A stretch of 64,000 bases of DNA from the NCBI RefSeq assembly GCF_019279795.1, contig NC_056727.1:1204533222-1204597221 (forward strand), written 5' to 3'. The stretch's first letter is position 1. Each line of letters begins with the position of its first letter. Positions 45,821 to 56,008 of the stretch are shown one piece after another. The notes beneath the pieces were generated by a model. That model had not been told where the DNA came from. It saw nothing but the letters and a program-made list of their open reading frames with translations, and did no database searches. Source of the stretch: Protopterus annectens (lineage: Eukaryota > Chordata > Ceratodontiformes > Protopteridae). A program made the translations under genes and the position numbers.

Positions 45821-45829
45821 TTTTAAAAC

Positions 45830-46299
45830 ATGCAACATCTAGGGCAAAACTACCATTCAGTGGAGATTGTTCTGTTTATCTTATGATTTCTACCATATTT
45901 GCTTAGACCCCCTGCTGCATTTACTTTAATCATCTAAACAACCAAGCTCTAGATAAAAATGGAAGATCAATCTGCTAATTTTACCTGTTTCCAGCCTTTT
46001 AGTACTGGGTCTCCAAAGACAGTGTACTAACTGCTATATACTTACAATTAATTAACTTATTTTCAACACTATTAATGCCATATTTGAGAGATGAAAATAC
46101 TTAATTAATTTGGAGGCTTCCCTCTCACCTAAAAACTTGACCGAAGTTCTTCATACACTCCAACAAAATCATTCACTAACCACGACAAAATTCCTGATGC
46201 AGATGCTGTAAAAATTGTTCCAAAAGCCTCTTGGAAATAAAAAGCTTAAGTCTTAGTAAAAACAGGCCCCCTCATCCACCTCATGCATATGTATTGTAA
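45830..46299. other. No recognised gene; possibly the 5' part of the next CR1 ORF1
   Basis: No motif is readable before about 46340. Confidence 0.3.
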
Positions 46300-46329
46300 A
46301 GAATCACCCTGAGCAAAAACACTCCACAT

Positions 46330-46740
46330 GTATCTGATCTGAACTGCAGTAACAATATAAATGTTTTAGTGACAGGTGGCTCTGATGACTTGTCACTCAC
46401 AAAGCTGGATAAAGAGGGGGTTACCAGGATCTCTGATGTTACAGGGGTCCAAAAGATCCTAACTCCAGACAACTATGACTATGATGTGGTAGTACTACAT
46501 ACAAGGGGGGGATAACTTAACAAGTAAAACCATGATAAATATGCAGAGAGACATTTTAAAAGTCTTCATACATGTTACAAATGAAGCCTAAGACACTGGT
46601 TCTGGCTGGAATCCTTCCTTCACCTTGAATGATGCCTTGATACAAAAAAGAACGTGATTTGGTTCAATAATTAAACAGATGGTGCCATTCCAGCAGGATC
46701 CAATAAGTATCAGCATGGGATGAGATGTTCCAAGGCCTCC
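46330..46740 (+). pseudogene. CR1 family A ORF1, esterase-domain remnant
   Basis: Plus-strand frames read DKEGVTRISDVTGVQKILTP then DNYDYDVVVLHTRGNNL. The latter fits the SGNH block III of CR1 ORF1 proteins (VVVLH-x-GTND/NL) with the G-T altered. Then comes GSGWNPSFTLNDALIQK, the block after it. The order and the position directly upstream of ORF2 support the call. Block I, with the nucleophile, is not readable. Confidence 0.6.
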
Positions 46741-46771
46741 TCATAATGGCTAAAGCCCTTGCAGCACTTCA

Positions 46772-47261
46772 GTGCCTTGTATAGGCATAATCCCAAAATT
46801 GGATCACATTAAGGTGGCTCTCCTCAGCATCAGAAAAATAAACAATAAATTGCTTGATCCTGAGGCAATCATTCATTTGGAAAGCATCCATGCTTGTATA
46901 CTTAGTAAGACTTGGCTTAAATCTAAACAGATCACTTCCTCATGCCTAAGTGTTGTGCTTTTTATGTCTTCATACCCAACGGCAACTGTGACGGCATCTC
47001 TATATTTGTCAAGGTACTTATTACCTTGGGGACGATCCCTAGGGACCCACAAATTGAACTCACTGATTGAACTGCAGATCAGTCTCGATAAGATTAATTA
47101 TCAATTAATATTATGCTACAGAACACCTTCTTTGTCCCTTGATGACCAATGTAGAATTCAGCTATATTGTAAATTATCTCCCTATTAGCAAAAAGTCCCT
47201 TATTTGGGGTGACATTAACTACGCTTCAATAAACTGTGGTACCCATACCTTCGGTCTTAAA

Positions 47262-47338
<77 letters not shown>

Positions 47339-48062
47339 AGAGTTGGTAAACAAACCTACTACACAACATGGCATTCTTGTCCTGAGTCTCACAAATATGA
47401 CTACCACTTGTGATACTCCTCTACTATCTGCTTCCCCATTGAAGCCTGACCACAAATGTGTGACCGTCTTCTTTAAGCAGCCAAAGGCACCTACAGCAAA
47501 CCCCACTGAATTTAAGGACTGCAGACATGCAAATCTCAACCAACTGTAGGATGAAATATCAAAATTCACTTATGACTGCTCCATCCCTGACCTTGATACA
47601 GCAGGAAGCTTCACTAAGGAAGTCTACTCCAGTTTAAAAAAAATGCACAGAACTAGCAGTTTCATGGTAAATTCAAAAATAAAGCACCCTGGTGGTCCAC
47701 TTCTATAAATAGACTCTACAGCAAAACACTATGAAGTCCACTAAAGGAGCCTATGAACTTATGCTGGCCACTGAAGTCAGCGGTAATTATAAATATTTAT
47801 TTAACCACATTACAAAACTATGAAACAATACCCTACATTGCTCTGAACTTATTTATAATGATGTCTCCTATTCTGACCCAATAGACATTGTCAACATCTT
47901 TGCAAGCAAATTTCATGTCAACTTCACCACCAAAACTTTGATCCAAAACCCTAAAATACCTGAACCCTTTACTCCCTCAAGTGTATTTAAAGATCATGTA
48001 CTGAAAGTGCTAACCAAGTCCAAAAATATTTGCTCTGTGGGACTCAACAATATACCTGGTTG
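46772..48062 (+). pseudogene. CR1 family A ORF2, endonuclease and linker
   Basis: The frame 46772-47188 reads HIKVALLSIRKINNKLLDPE (N-terminal endonuclease strand), HACILSKTWLKSK (usual SETWLK; the catalytic Glu is Lys) and LCYRTPSLSLDDQC. The IWGDINYASINCG strand follows in the next frame. A TA microsatellite interrupts at 47263-47336. Then come GAYELMLATEVSGNYKYLFN, IDIVNIFASKFHVNF and VLTKSKNICSVGLNNIPG, the linker into the RT. It ends at the L1-like insertion. Confidence 0.75.
47263..47336. repeat. (TA)n microsatellite
   Basis: About 36 TA units lie inside the CR1 endonuclease region. Confidence 0.98.
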
Positions 48063-48225
48063 ACGTATAGCTCCCAAGTATGTAACAAAGTCTAGAAGAT
48101 TTAAGAATTTTGCTTGGAAGCGTTTGCATAGGTATTTTTATACCTCATACAGACCCCAAAAATGTTTTCAGGTAAATTGCAAATATTAGAGGTGTGATGG
48201 GAAGAAAGAGGTAATTGAGAACACT

Positions 48226-48400
48226 AGTTATGTACTTAACATAATTTGGTATCTGTGTTATTTTATTTCATTATTCATCACGACTGGGTCTTGGATCTGA
48301 TGTCATACCTGATCCAGCACTTTACAGACTAGATTCAGGGCTCAACCTCCTCCCGTCTCCCACAGTCCCTTTCTACCTACTAACCCTCAGATTGAGTTTG
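48226..48400. repeat. DIRS-2 left inverted terminal repeat
   Basis: It pairs with 54630-54790. It begins AGTTATGTACTTAACATAA, contains TTCATTATTCATCACGACTG and GATCCAGCACTTTACAGACT, and ends near CTACTAACCCTCAGAT. Confidence 0.82.
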
Positions 48401-48564
48401 CTGTGGAAAGAAAGGTGACACCAACAAAACATCACTATCCATCTATGCCCAGGCAATACCACCATAGCACCCCTGGAGGACAAAGGTCAAAGGCCCAAGA
48501 CTCTAGCCTCTCCAGAATCTCCAGAAACATGGAAGGGGGACAGAAGGTGGGAAGATGAATAAAG

Positions 48565-48655
48565 AAATAGAATAACACAAATACCAAGTTATGGTAAGTA
48601 CATAACTATTGATCTGATGTTATCCATTTCATTATTCATCACAACTAGGTTAGAA
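48565..48655. repeat. DIRS-2 internal complementary region
   Basis: The first half (AATAACACAAATACCAAGTT and GTAAGTACATAACT) is the reverse complement of the left terminus. The second half (GATCTGATGTTATCCATTTC, ATTATTCATCACAACTAGG) is the reverse complement of the right terminus. Joined in this way the segment could act as a splint for circularisation, as proposed for DIRS elements. Confidence 0.78.
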
Positions 48656-48684
48656 TCCCCAGCTACAAAGATTCCCGGGTGGCC

Positions 48685-49849
48685 CTAAGGAAGGACGTGC
48701 CTGAGCACTGTGGAACCAAAGGACGCTCTGCTTCTGGAGACCCTATCCAGTTTATAATGAGCAATAAAAATGTGTGGAGTGGACCAAGTGGCCACAGCAC
48801 AAATATTATCTAAGGATATCCTAGCCTTAGAGAAGGCTGAAGAGATAGCAACTGACCTAAGTGACTGCACCTTAAATGTACAAAACAATTCCATTTTCCT
48901 AAGAGACTAAACCATGGAAATGCACTGAGAAATCCATTTAGAAATCATCACTTTAGAAACTGCTTGGCCATGTCTGTTCAAAGAGAAAGCCATGAACAAC
49001 TGGTCAGATTTCCTAAAGGGCTTAGTCCGGTGTAAATAAAATATCAACTGCCAATGCACGTTTAAGGTATGGATATGGTGTTCACCCTTATTGCAGTGAT
49101 TTGGGAAGAAGACAGGTAGCTGAATATTCTGGTTGAGATTTCTTTCAGTAGCTACCTTAGGCAAAAAAGGGGGGTTAGTTCACAAAGTCACTCTGTCTTT
49201 ATGGAAACAATATATGGCGGTTTAGAAGACAAGGCCTGTAACTCAGAAACCCAATGGCCAAAAGGAAGGCAGTCTTCCAAGAAAGAAATCTGAGATCACA
49301 TGAATGAGCTGGCTCAAAGGACTTTGTGTAAGAGATGCAGCATCAAGATCAGATCTCAAGGAGGAGCGGGATCTTTGACAGGAGGCCTGAGAAAGAAGTG
49401 CCCTTCAAGAAAGCCTTACACACTCTAGAGGAAAAGGTGGGTCCGGTATTGACATGAAAATTAGAAATGGCCGCCAACTGCAGTTTAATAGTAGAGAAGC
49501 TGGCCCCTTCTTGAAAAAGGGAAGATAAGAAGAGAAATATATCTAGAATCGAAGCTGAAAAGGGATCAATCTTCCATTCCACAGCCTAAAAGGAAAAATG
49601 TTTCCACTTACTATGATAGACCTTTTGAGTTGAAGGCTTCTGAGAAGCTAATATAATTCTTCTGATGGGAGAAGCTAGCCTGGACTGTGTTATTATCACA
49701 GGAAGTGGAAAAACCATGAGGTCAGGTGAAGTTACCGGAGAGTGGGTGGTTGTTCTGGTGGGTGGGAGATGAGATCCAGAATGGGATCCAGTACCCAGGG
49801 AGGATATTTGAGATAAGACCTTAGGAAGAGGTAAAAACACGTAATTCAC
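48685..49849 (-). pseudogene. DIRS-2 tyrosine recombinase
   Basis: Read on the minus strand, 49586-49849 has KPSTQKVYHSKWKHFSF. The frame 49349-49582 has SILDIFLFLSSLFQEGASFS and TIKLQLAAISNFH (core-binding domain). The frame 48907-49164 has NLNQNIQLPVFFPN, then HTLNVHWQLIFYLHRTKPFR, KSDQLFMAF and AVSKVMISKWI. The frame 48685-48894 has RSVAISSAFSKARISLDNIC, then ATWSTPHIFIAHYKLD. The late part contains the usual catalytic surroundings, although the final H-x-x-R context is altered. It is broken into at least four frames. Confidence 0.82.
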
Positions 49850-49889
49850 AGGAAAGTTGGCAAGTAAAAGAAGTCCACCAGAAAAAATA

Positions 49890-52020
49890 ATAATTGTATC
49901 AGAACCACAAAGAGCTCACGTATAAAAAAATATAACCTTTTATTAAAACACAAGTACAAAGTACTATCACAGTTAACATTGCTTCATCAGGCAACAATAC
50001 ACAACTGACTAACCTCATGCTATATATACAGTCAGAAAAGCTCTCTCACATTAAAACCAATTGGTCAATTAATCAATTCTTATAGAGACATGTTTATTTA
50101 ATACAGTTATGTAAAAACTTTAATTCAGGTTTTAAAGAAAAAAACTTCATTAAGACCCGGTTGACAAAATTCTCTAAAATATAAAATCCATTTATTTTCA
50201 TGTCTCTCTGTAATATTTGTTATATCACCTTCTATTAATGGGGAAAGTATATTTTCAAGAATTAAAAACCTAAAAGTATGTTTTCCATCAGTACTGTGCA
50301 TGTGTTTGTACAAGGAATTAGTTAAAATGTTCCTTTTAATTTCTAATTAATTTAAGAGTCTTTTTAAAAACAGCAAGGAGTCTATGTTCAAACTTCATGT
50401 GACAAGTACTATTGGAATAGTACATTTATCCCACCATATAATTAGATTGTTTCTATGTTTGAGAAGATGGCAGAAAATTATATTTATACTTCTTTTCATG
50501 CCAAGCACAAGAAAGGTTTCCATAATTTGCAGAAATTTGACTATGATTCCATCCGCTCATTACAGAACAGTAATGAAATCATAATTAAACCAGCTGACAA
50601 GGGAGGAGGTATAGTTGTCTTGAATAAGGAGAAATATATAGCCTCCAAGCTTAATATGTTGAACTAAGCAGATTACACATGTATTACTAGATGTACTGCA
50701 CAAAATATAGGTGACAATGTAGTTTTAGTTCTGTCTGATATGTTGCAACAAGAAAATATTGACCAGAAATTATATGAGTACTTGTTAGTAAATGCACCAG
50801 TTTTTAAGATAATTTATGGAATCCTTAAAATACATAAATGCCTAATGGACCCACCATTGCGTCTGATTGTTTCAGCTCATGGTTGGGTTATGGAACCCAT
50901 TTCTAAGTATTTAGAAAATGAACTCAAAATGGTCCTTAATATATCTACCACCATAGTAAAAGACAGTAGCCATTTTTGGAGTCTCTTTTTGAATGGACTA
51001 AATATAATTCAGTGTTCACCTGCTACTTGGTAACATTAGATGTTGATTCTTTATTTACATGTATCCCAAATGATTTAGGGATTGAAATGGTTAAGAAATA
51101 TGTTTTAGAACAACCATGTCTGAAAGATTTCAACATTGGTTTAATATGTTATTTATTAAATGTAGTGTTAGAAAACAATGTGTTCTTATTTCAAGACAGA
51201 TACTATAAACAGTTAACGGGTTCCAATGGGCACCTCAGTAGCAAATACTTATGCCACCATAGCCATGAATTGTTGGGAACAGAAAGTTGCATTGGATCAT
51301 AGTAGTCATTGCTTATGCAAGAATGCTGTTTTCTATTAAGGGTATGTTGATAACATTTTTCTCTTGTTGGAAGGATCATTAAGTGATTTAAATGGGTTTA
51401 TTATGTATATGCATACTACCAACACTTTTTGAAGTTAAAAAGACTATGCATTACAGGTTTATAGACTTTTTAGATATCCATTTAAGGAAAAATTTGAAAG
51501 GACAACTTGAAACCACACTCTATAAGAAGCAGTTTAAAAATGTACCTATCTAGCAAGAGATAGTATGCATCCACCCTACATGTTTGACAACATTATGAAA
51601 AATCATATAGCCAGAGTTGGCAAGTTAAACACACAAGACACCAATCTTGTCCAACAACTGGACCATATGATTACTGATTTTGAGAAAAGGGATTACCATA
51701 TGAATAGGGCACAGGCAGTAAAAGAAGAAATTTTAAAAAGTAGGGATTTTAAATACCCTCTGTTTTTTCTAATAAAGTTGTGAAAAAGGGAGGTCATAAG
51801 CATATAGTAAATAGTATGACAAGTATGGACAAGAAATGTAGATATATCCTTACATTTGATCAGAATGTTAATAAGATAAAAGATATTATTAAAGAAATAC
51901 TGGTCTCTTTTATCTTGTGTTCCTGAGTTACAGGATGTTTTCATGAAAAATCCAATATTTAGTTATAGGAGGAGCACTACTTTAAAAATAGACTGTGTTA
52001 AAAAGAACAACTTATATATA
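49890..52020 (+). mobile_element. Penelope-like element inserted in DIRS-2, lacking the endonuclease
   Basis: This plus-strand element of about 2.1 kb starts with a non-coding end holding GCTTCATCAGGCAACAATAC (about 49980). It then has RT frames from 50440 to about 52015 and stops just before the Cys cluster and GIY-YIG part would begin. DIRS coding sequence resumes at about 52025 on the other strand. The DIRS RNase H region (roughly 600-700 bp in other copies) is missing at this point. Limits are good to about 10-20 bp. Confidence 0.82.
50440..52015 (+). pseudogene. Penelope-like reverse transcriptase
   Basis: Frames in order: 50455-50667 has KFDYDSIRSLQNSNEIIIKP then ADKGGGIVVLNKEKYIA, the hallmark N-terminal block. 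The frame 50740-51033 has FKIIYGILKIHKCLMDPPLR, LIVSAHGWVMEPISKYLENE. The frame 50976-51302 has YLVTLDVDSLFTCIPND (motif A, catalytic Asp), and 51240-51360 has traces of motif B and YVDN near 51345. The frame 51565-51783 has HPPYMFDNIMKNHIARVG. This is the single-RT architecture of Penelope elements, which relate to telomerase RT. Several stops make it inactive. Confidence 0.82.
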
Positions 52021-52024
52021 GGTG

Positions 52025-52759
52025 CAAACGGGAGTCAAAAGAATAGACATGGACATTGGATGAGATGGAATGGACCACTGCACTACTAGCATCCATTGAA
52101 GCAGCCGCATATAATATCTCACTAGAGGAACAAGGAGAATAGCTGCCGACATGGAGCTCTGAGAATGAGGTGTGCCTGCGGTGATGGAACCTCCAGTATG
52201 GCCCTGACCTGTTGTCTGATCAAGGCAACTCTGTGTGGAGGCTGTGCTGCAATTTGTGTTCCCATGTTGAGATGGGTCCCAATGGATTCTAGCCTTTGCA
52301 CCAGAGACAGTTTTGACTTCACCAAATTGATGGTAATCCCTAGCATTTCAAAGGTTTGCAAGAAATACTGTGTGACAGATACCAATCGATGCCTTGTGTA
52401 ACTGTGAGGAGCCAATTGTCCAGTATGGAAAGACCTGAAATCCCTGAAGCCGTGGGTGAGCCGCTATGACCACCAAGCATTTGGTAAACATACTATGGGC
52501 TGTGGTGAGTCCAAATGGTAGGGCTCTGAACTGGAAATGATAACTCAAATTGGAAATGCAGGTGCCTCCTGGAGCACTTGTCGATCTTTATATGATAGTA
52601 GGTGTCCTGGAGGTCTATGGAGCACATCCATTCGCCCTTCTGCAGCAGTGGCAGGATGGACTGAACAGTGACCATCTGGAACTTTGACTTCTTGACAGAT
52701 AAGTTCAGTTTTCTGAGGTCCAGAATAGGCTGTAGGTCCTCAGTGTTCTTTGGCACCAA
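52025..52759 (-). pseudogene. DIRS-2 reverse transcriptase
   Basis: The frame 52493-52759 reads VPKNTEDLQPILDLRKLNL and the motif A block MCSIDLQDTYYHIKIDKCSR. The next frames read FRALPFGLTTAHSMFTKCLV and motif C, which in the frame that continues is YLDNWLLTVTQGI: Asn replaces the second Asp. It continues with LVKSKLSLVQRLESIGTHLN and, near 52040-52140, SSMSAAILLVPLVRYYMRLL, the connection toward RNase H. There it is cut by the Penelope element. Confidence 0.82.
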
Positions 52760-52855
52760 AAAGAAGTGAGAAAAAGTTCTAGATCCTCTTTATCCTGCTG
52801 GGACCTTCTGGATAGCTCTTTTTTCTAGAAGTGCCAAGACTTCCCTCTGGGCCAG

Positions 52856-54440
52856 TTATCTCTGACTGGGTGGCATATTGGGGAGAACCCTCTTGGGATT
52901 TGGTAGAGCTTGGGGAAAGGGAATGTAATAACCCCTGGATATAATCTGGAGCACCCACTGATTATTTGTTATAGATGCCCAGGTGTTTGGGTGCAACAGA
53001 AAATGATCCCCAACTTCCTCCAGGGAAGGACAGCTGGGCAATGCCTCAGAAATGCTGAAAAGGCTTCTCAGAAAAAGGTTCCCTGGATCCCTGAGTCTGA
53101 GGACCCCTTCTGCCTCTATGGCATCGTCTGCCATTGAATCCTCTGTCCCTGCTTCTGGAAGAGGAATCTTCTGGAGCATCTTGGAAGGACCCATGTGACT
53201 TGCGGAACCAGAGCTTCTTACTCCCCTGTTGGTTTCTGGAAAAGGTCCTTTGGAGGGTAGAAAACTTGATCCCGACTGCAGACAGTGTCTTACCCTCCTG
53301 CTCACAGCAGGTTAAGGTTTCTTTGACTGATGGTCCAAAGAGCAACAAACCATCAAAGGGGCATTAGAAAAAGACACCTTGAAGCATTCCATGAAACCAC
53401 AAACTGCATCCAAGCATGGTGCCTCAAGGTAATGCCTGTACCAACCACTTGAGAGGTACCCTCTGCTGCACTAGAGATCACCCTCATTGAGGAATTGGTA
53501 ATAGATGAAAGAGTGGTGAGCTTGAGAGATACTTGCTTTAGGTTCTCCACCAGCATCAACTCTGAAAGAGATTTGGTTAGCTCAGAAACCAGATCTCTTT
53601 GGAGGTAAGTAAACTGTGGCAAGTAATTTATGGCTCTCAGACCAAACATAGCTGAAGTGCAAATGCACTTCCCACGTCTGTCAATTTCCCTAGACTCTCA
53701 GTTCAGGAGATAGACAGTGGAGCTCTGTTCAGCCAGCTCCTTTTTAGTGGTTGCAGCAACCATGAATAGCACTGACTGGTACTCCCTTGCTCCAGTGCAC
53801 TCTGTCTGCGAGGGCAGGGGCTCAAAAACTTATCAGCCTTCTTATAAACCGGTTCCACAGTGTCAGGTTCCTTCCACTCCCTGTGTGAGATAAAGTTAAT
53901 GAGCTGTTCTGGGGGGGACCCAAGAAGTAGATGGGACTGTCACAAAAGCCTTCAGGAATACAGATTCCTCTGAAAATGAGAGATTGGTGGACCATCCACC
54001 TTTCTGCTTCAACAGCTCCAGAATGTCTCCAAAGGAGACGTCATCCAGTGGAGATCTGGGGGACCTATCCCTTTCATCAAAATCTGTGCCCTCTGTGAGG
54101 GACTCCATGGGGGAGTCCAAGTGCCTCCTTTTGCACTGTCTCTTTTGAGGTGGCCCTTCTGTAAGGGGCTCAGGAGAGGACTCAGAAGAAAGGGAACCCC
54201 AGGGGTTCTGGAAGCCTGAAAGCTATCTCAGGAGGGCTGACCCTGGATGGAATAAATGGGCTCATGGCTCCTGATAGTGATGGATTGTGATGTTCCCAGT
54301 AGAGAGGAAGACGCTGCTCTAGACCTGGTGATGATCCACTCTACTTCCTGAAAAGCCAAAGGACTCCAGAAAACTCCATTCATATCCCCAGTAGCCAAAG
54401 CTACAAGGAAAGTCGGCATGGAGCCCACCCTGGGTCCCAA
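52856..54440 (-). pseudogene. DIRS-2 gag-like ORF1
   Basis: Frames at 53896-54120 (RSPRSPLDDVSFGDILELLK), 53353-53649 (LRAINYLPQFTYLQRDLVSE) and 52856-53348 belong to an ORF1 similar in position and in the SFGD and AINY/SANYQ-type blocks to the gag-like ORF of DIRS-1. The 54228-54440 frame is probably the N-terminal part. It is heavily frameshifted. Confidence 0.6.
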
Positions 54441-54629
54441 CCCTCAGAACAGTATTGTCCCCAAGCTGTCAAATGCCAAAGCCCCCAAGGAAGAGACTGA
54501 TCCGAAAGGCCTGGACTGGAACCCCTCCACAAGAACACAGCACCAACCTCTCAGGGCCGAGACCTGCTCTGAAAAATTTTGAAGATAAACTTATCTAACA
54601 AAGCTGTTAGCCAGGAATCATGTCTGTTA

Positions 54630-54790
54630 CCAAACGAGGCAAAAGAGATCTGAGGGTTAGTAGGCAGAAAGGGATTATGGGAGATGGGAGGAGCTCGAGC
54701 CTTGAATCTAGTCTGTAAAGTGCTGGATCAGATCTGATATTGGATCCAAGACCCAGTCGTGATGAATAATGAAATGGATAACATCAGATT
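54630..54790. repeat. DIRS-2 right inverted terminal repeat
   Basis: It is the reverse complement of 48226-48400 with some changes. It contains CCAAGACCCAGTCGTGATGA and TCTAGTCTGTAAAGTGCTGG. The L1-like flank begins directly after it, near 54791. Confidence 0.82.
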
Positions 54791-55345
54791 ATATTTTTTT
54801 GGAGTGTAATGTGTTGGCAGACTTTAAAAATTCCCTGTAGAATACTATGTCAGAAATACTAAGTGAGCAAACTGGTATAACTAAGGACATGACTTTTTTT
54901 GAGCTGTGACACAGAATTTGAATTGCCTAAACATAGTAATGCCTTGCTGAGTTTAATTCTTTTAGCTTCCAAAAAAGCAAATACTAGAAAATGGAAATCA
55001 AAGTCTAAACTAACCATACTAGAAGTAATTAATATATTAACAGAGATAAATTACCTGAAAGTGAAAGGGTAGGAGCAAATTACATAGAAAAAATGGGAAT
55101 TGTGGGAACAATAGATGCAGAATAATGTTTTGGAGGAGAAATGAGGTTTAAGGGATGGCAGGAATTAAACGAGATATGTGAAGTTCAGTTGACAATGATT
55201 GTATAAAAGATTATATGTAATGTATAATGATTGCAACTGAAAATATGTCAATATGGTTTGCTTTCATTTATATAGATATATGATTGCCTATGTCATAAAT
55301 GATAAAACAATAAAGATGTTTCTTGTTTAAAAAAGAAAAATAAAG

Positions 55346-55620
55346 TACTTGGCTGCTTAAAAGTGTTACACATGCTCCTGCAGCCCCATTCCATAAGCTG
55401 TGTAACCTAGGTTTAATTACTGTCTTCATCCCTGATCAGTGAATCACTGCAGTGATGATGCTGGTCCATAAGGCCCATCATATAACTGGCCCAGGTAATT
55501 ACAGACCTATCAGAGTATCTTACAAGCTATGAAACTTATTATAACTGACCTCACAAACTACAATGTCAAGAATCTTATTCAACTTGACCTCCAACAGTTT
55601 GGCTTTGTGAAGGATATCAT
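55346..55620 (+). pseudogene. CR1 family A (A4) RT N-terminal segment
   Basis: Combining frames gives CLLKSVTHAPAAPFHKLCNL then FIPDQWITAVMMLVHKA and ITGPGNYRPI. These align with CLLNRLKHELASPL and GNYRPISL in copy A1. The segment ends in NSLALVKG at the SINE insertion. Confidence 0.75.
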
Positions 55621-56008
55621 GTTTACCAAACATAGTAAACTTTTTTGGGGGGGGTCCCTTCAGACCACATCATTAGCAGCCCACCCCCAGTGCTCCATGT
55701 GATTTTCTGGGGACAGTCATGGATTCTAAGACTGTCATGAGGGCTGGTTTGTCTGTACTTTTGTGCAGAGGGGGTTTGTTTATGCTTTACCCTCTCCCTT
55801 TCCCCTTCCACCATGGCCCATGATTAAGTCAGAGGGCAGCTCCCCTATTCGGACTATTAGTGTATCAGTGAGAACCTTCTCACCAAGAATGGGTGCACTC
55901 ATCCCTTCCTTGCCATTCCCATCAGTCATCTGAGCTACTAATCAAACCTGGCTTGTCTGGGCCATAGTCAGGGCTTTATCCCTCTATGCCACCAGAGTGG
56001 ATACAAAT
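55620..56008 (-). repeat. SINE family S2, copy 2, inserted in CR1
   Basis: On the minus strand the head is TGGTGGCATAGAGGGATAAA (A-box-like) and CCAGGTTTGATTAGTAGCTC (B-box-like). The body is shared with 30640-30945. CR1 RT sequence is present on both sides (ALVKG before, LVNFLK and the DLAKAFD-type block after), so the insertion is younger than the CR1. Confidence 0.65.

Larger units (their letters stand above)
48226..54790 (-). mobile_element. DIRS-type retrotransposon (DIRS-2), nearly full length, split by Penelope
   Basis: Inverted terminal repeats bound the element. CATTATTCATCACGACTGGG lies at 48270-48289 and its complement at 54750-54770, and similarity extends over about 150 bp, including CCAGCACTTTACAGACTAGA. 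Between them on the minus strand are gag-like frames (52860-54440), RT (52025-52759) and a tyrosine recombinase (48685-49849). RNase H is missing where the Penelope element sits. An internal complementary region lies at 48565-48650. There is no target duplication, as expected for recombinase-mediated insertion. Confidence 0.88.
48063..55345 (+). mobile_element. L1-like LINE 3' fragment (copy L1-b), split by DIRS
   Basis: The two L1-like parts are 48063-48225 and 54791-55345. The first reads KSRRFKNFAWKRLHRYFYT and YRPQKCFQVNCKY with RCDGKKEV, the Cys-rich C-terminal block. The second reads FWSV, then SFSFQKSKY/LLASKKANTRKWKSKSK and LTILEVINILTEINYLKV, the end of ORF2. It closes with a 3' UTR and an A-rich tail at 55328-55345. 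The outer flanks TACCTGGTTG (48053-48062) and TACTTGGCTG (55346-55355) match at 8 of 10 and look like the target duplication in the CR1. Confidence 0.7.
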
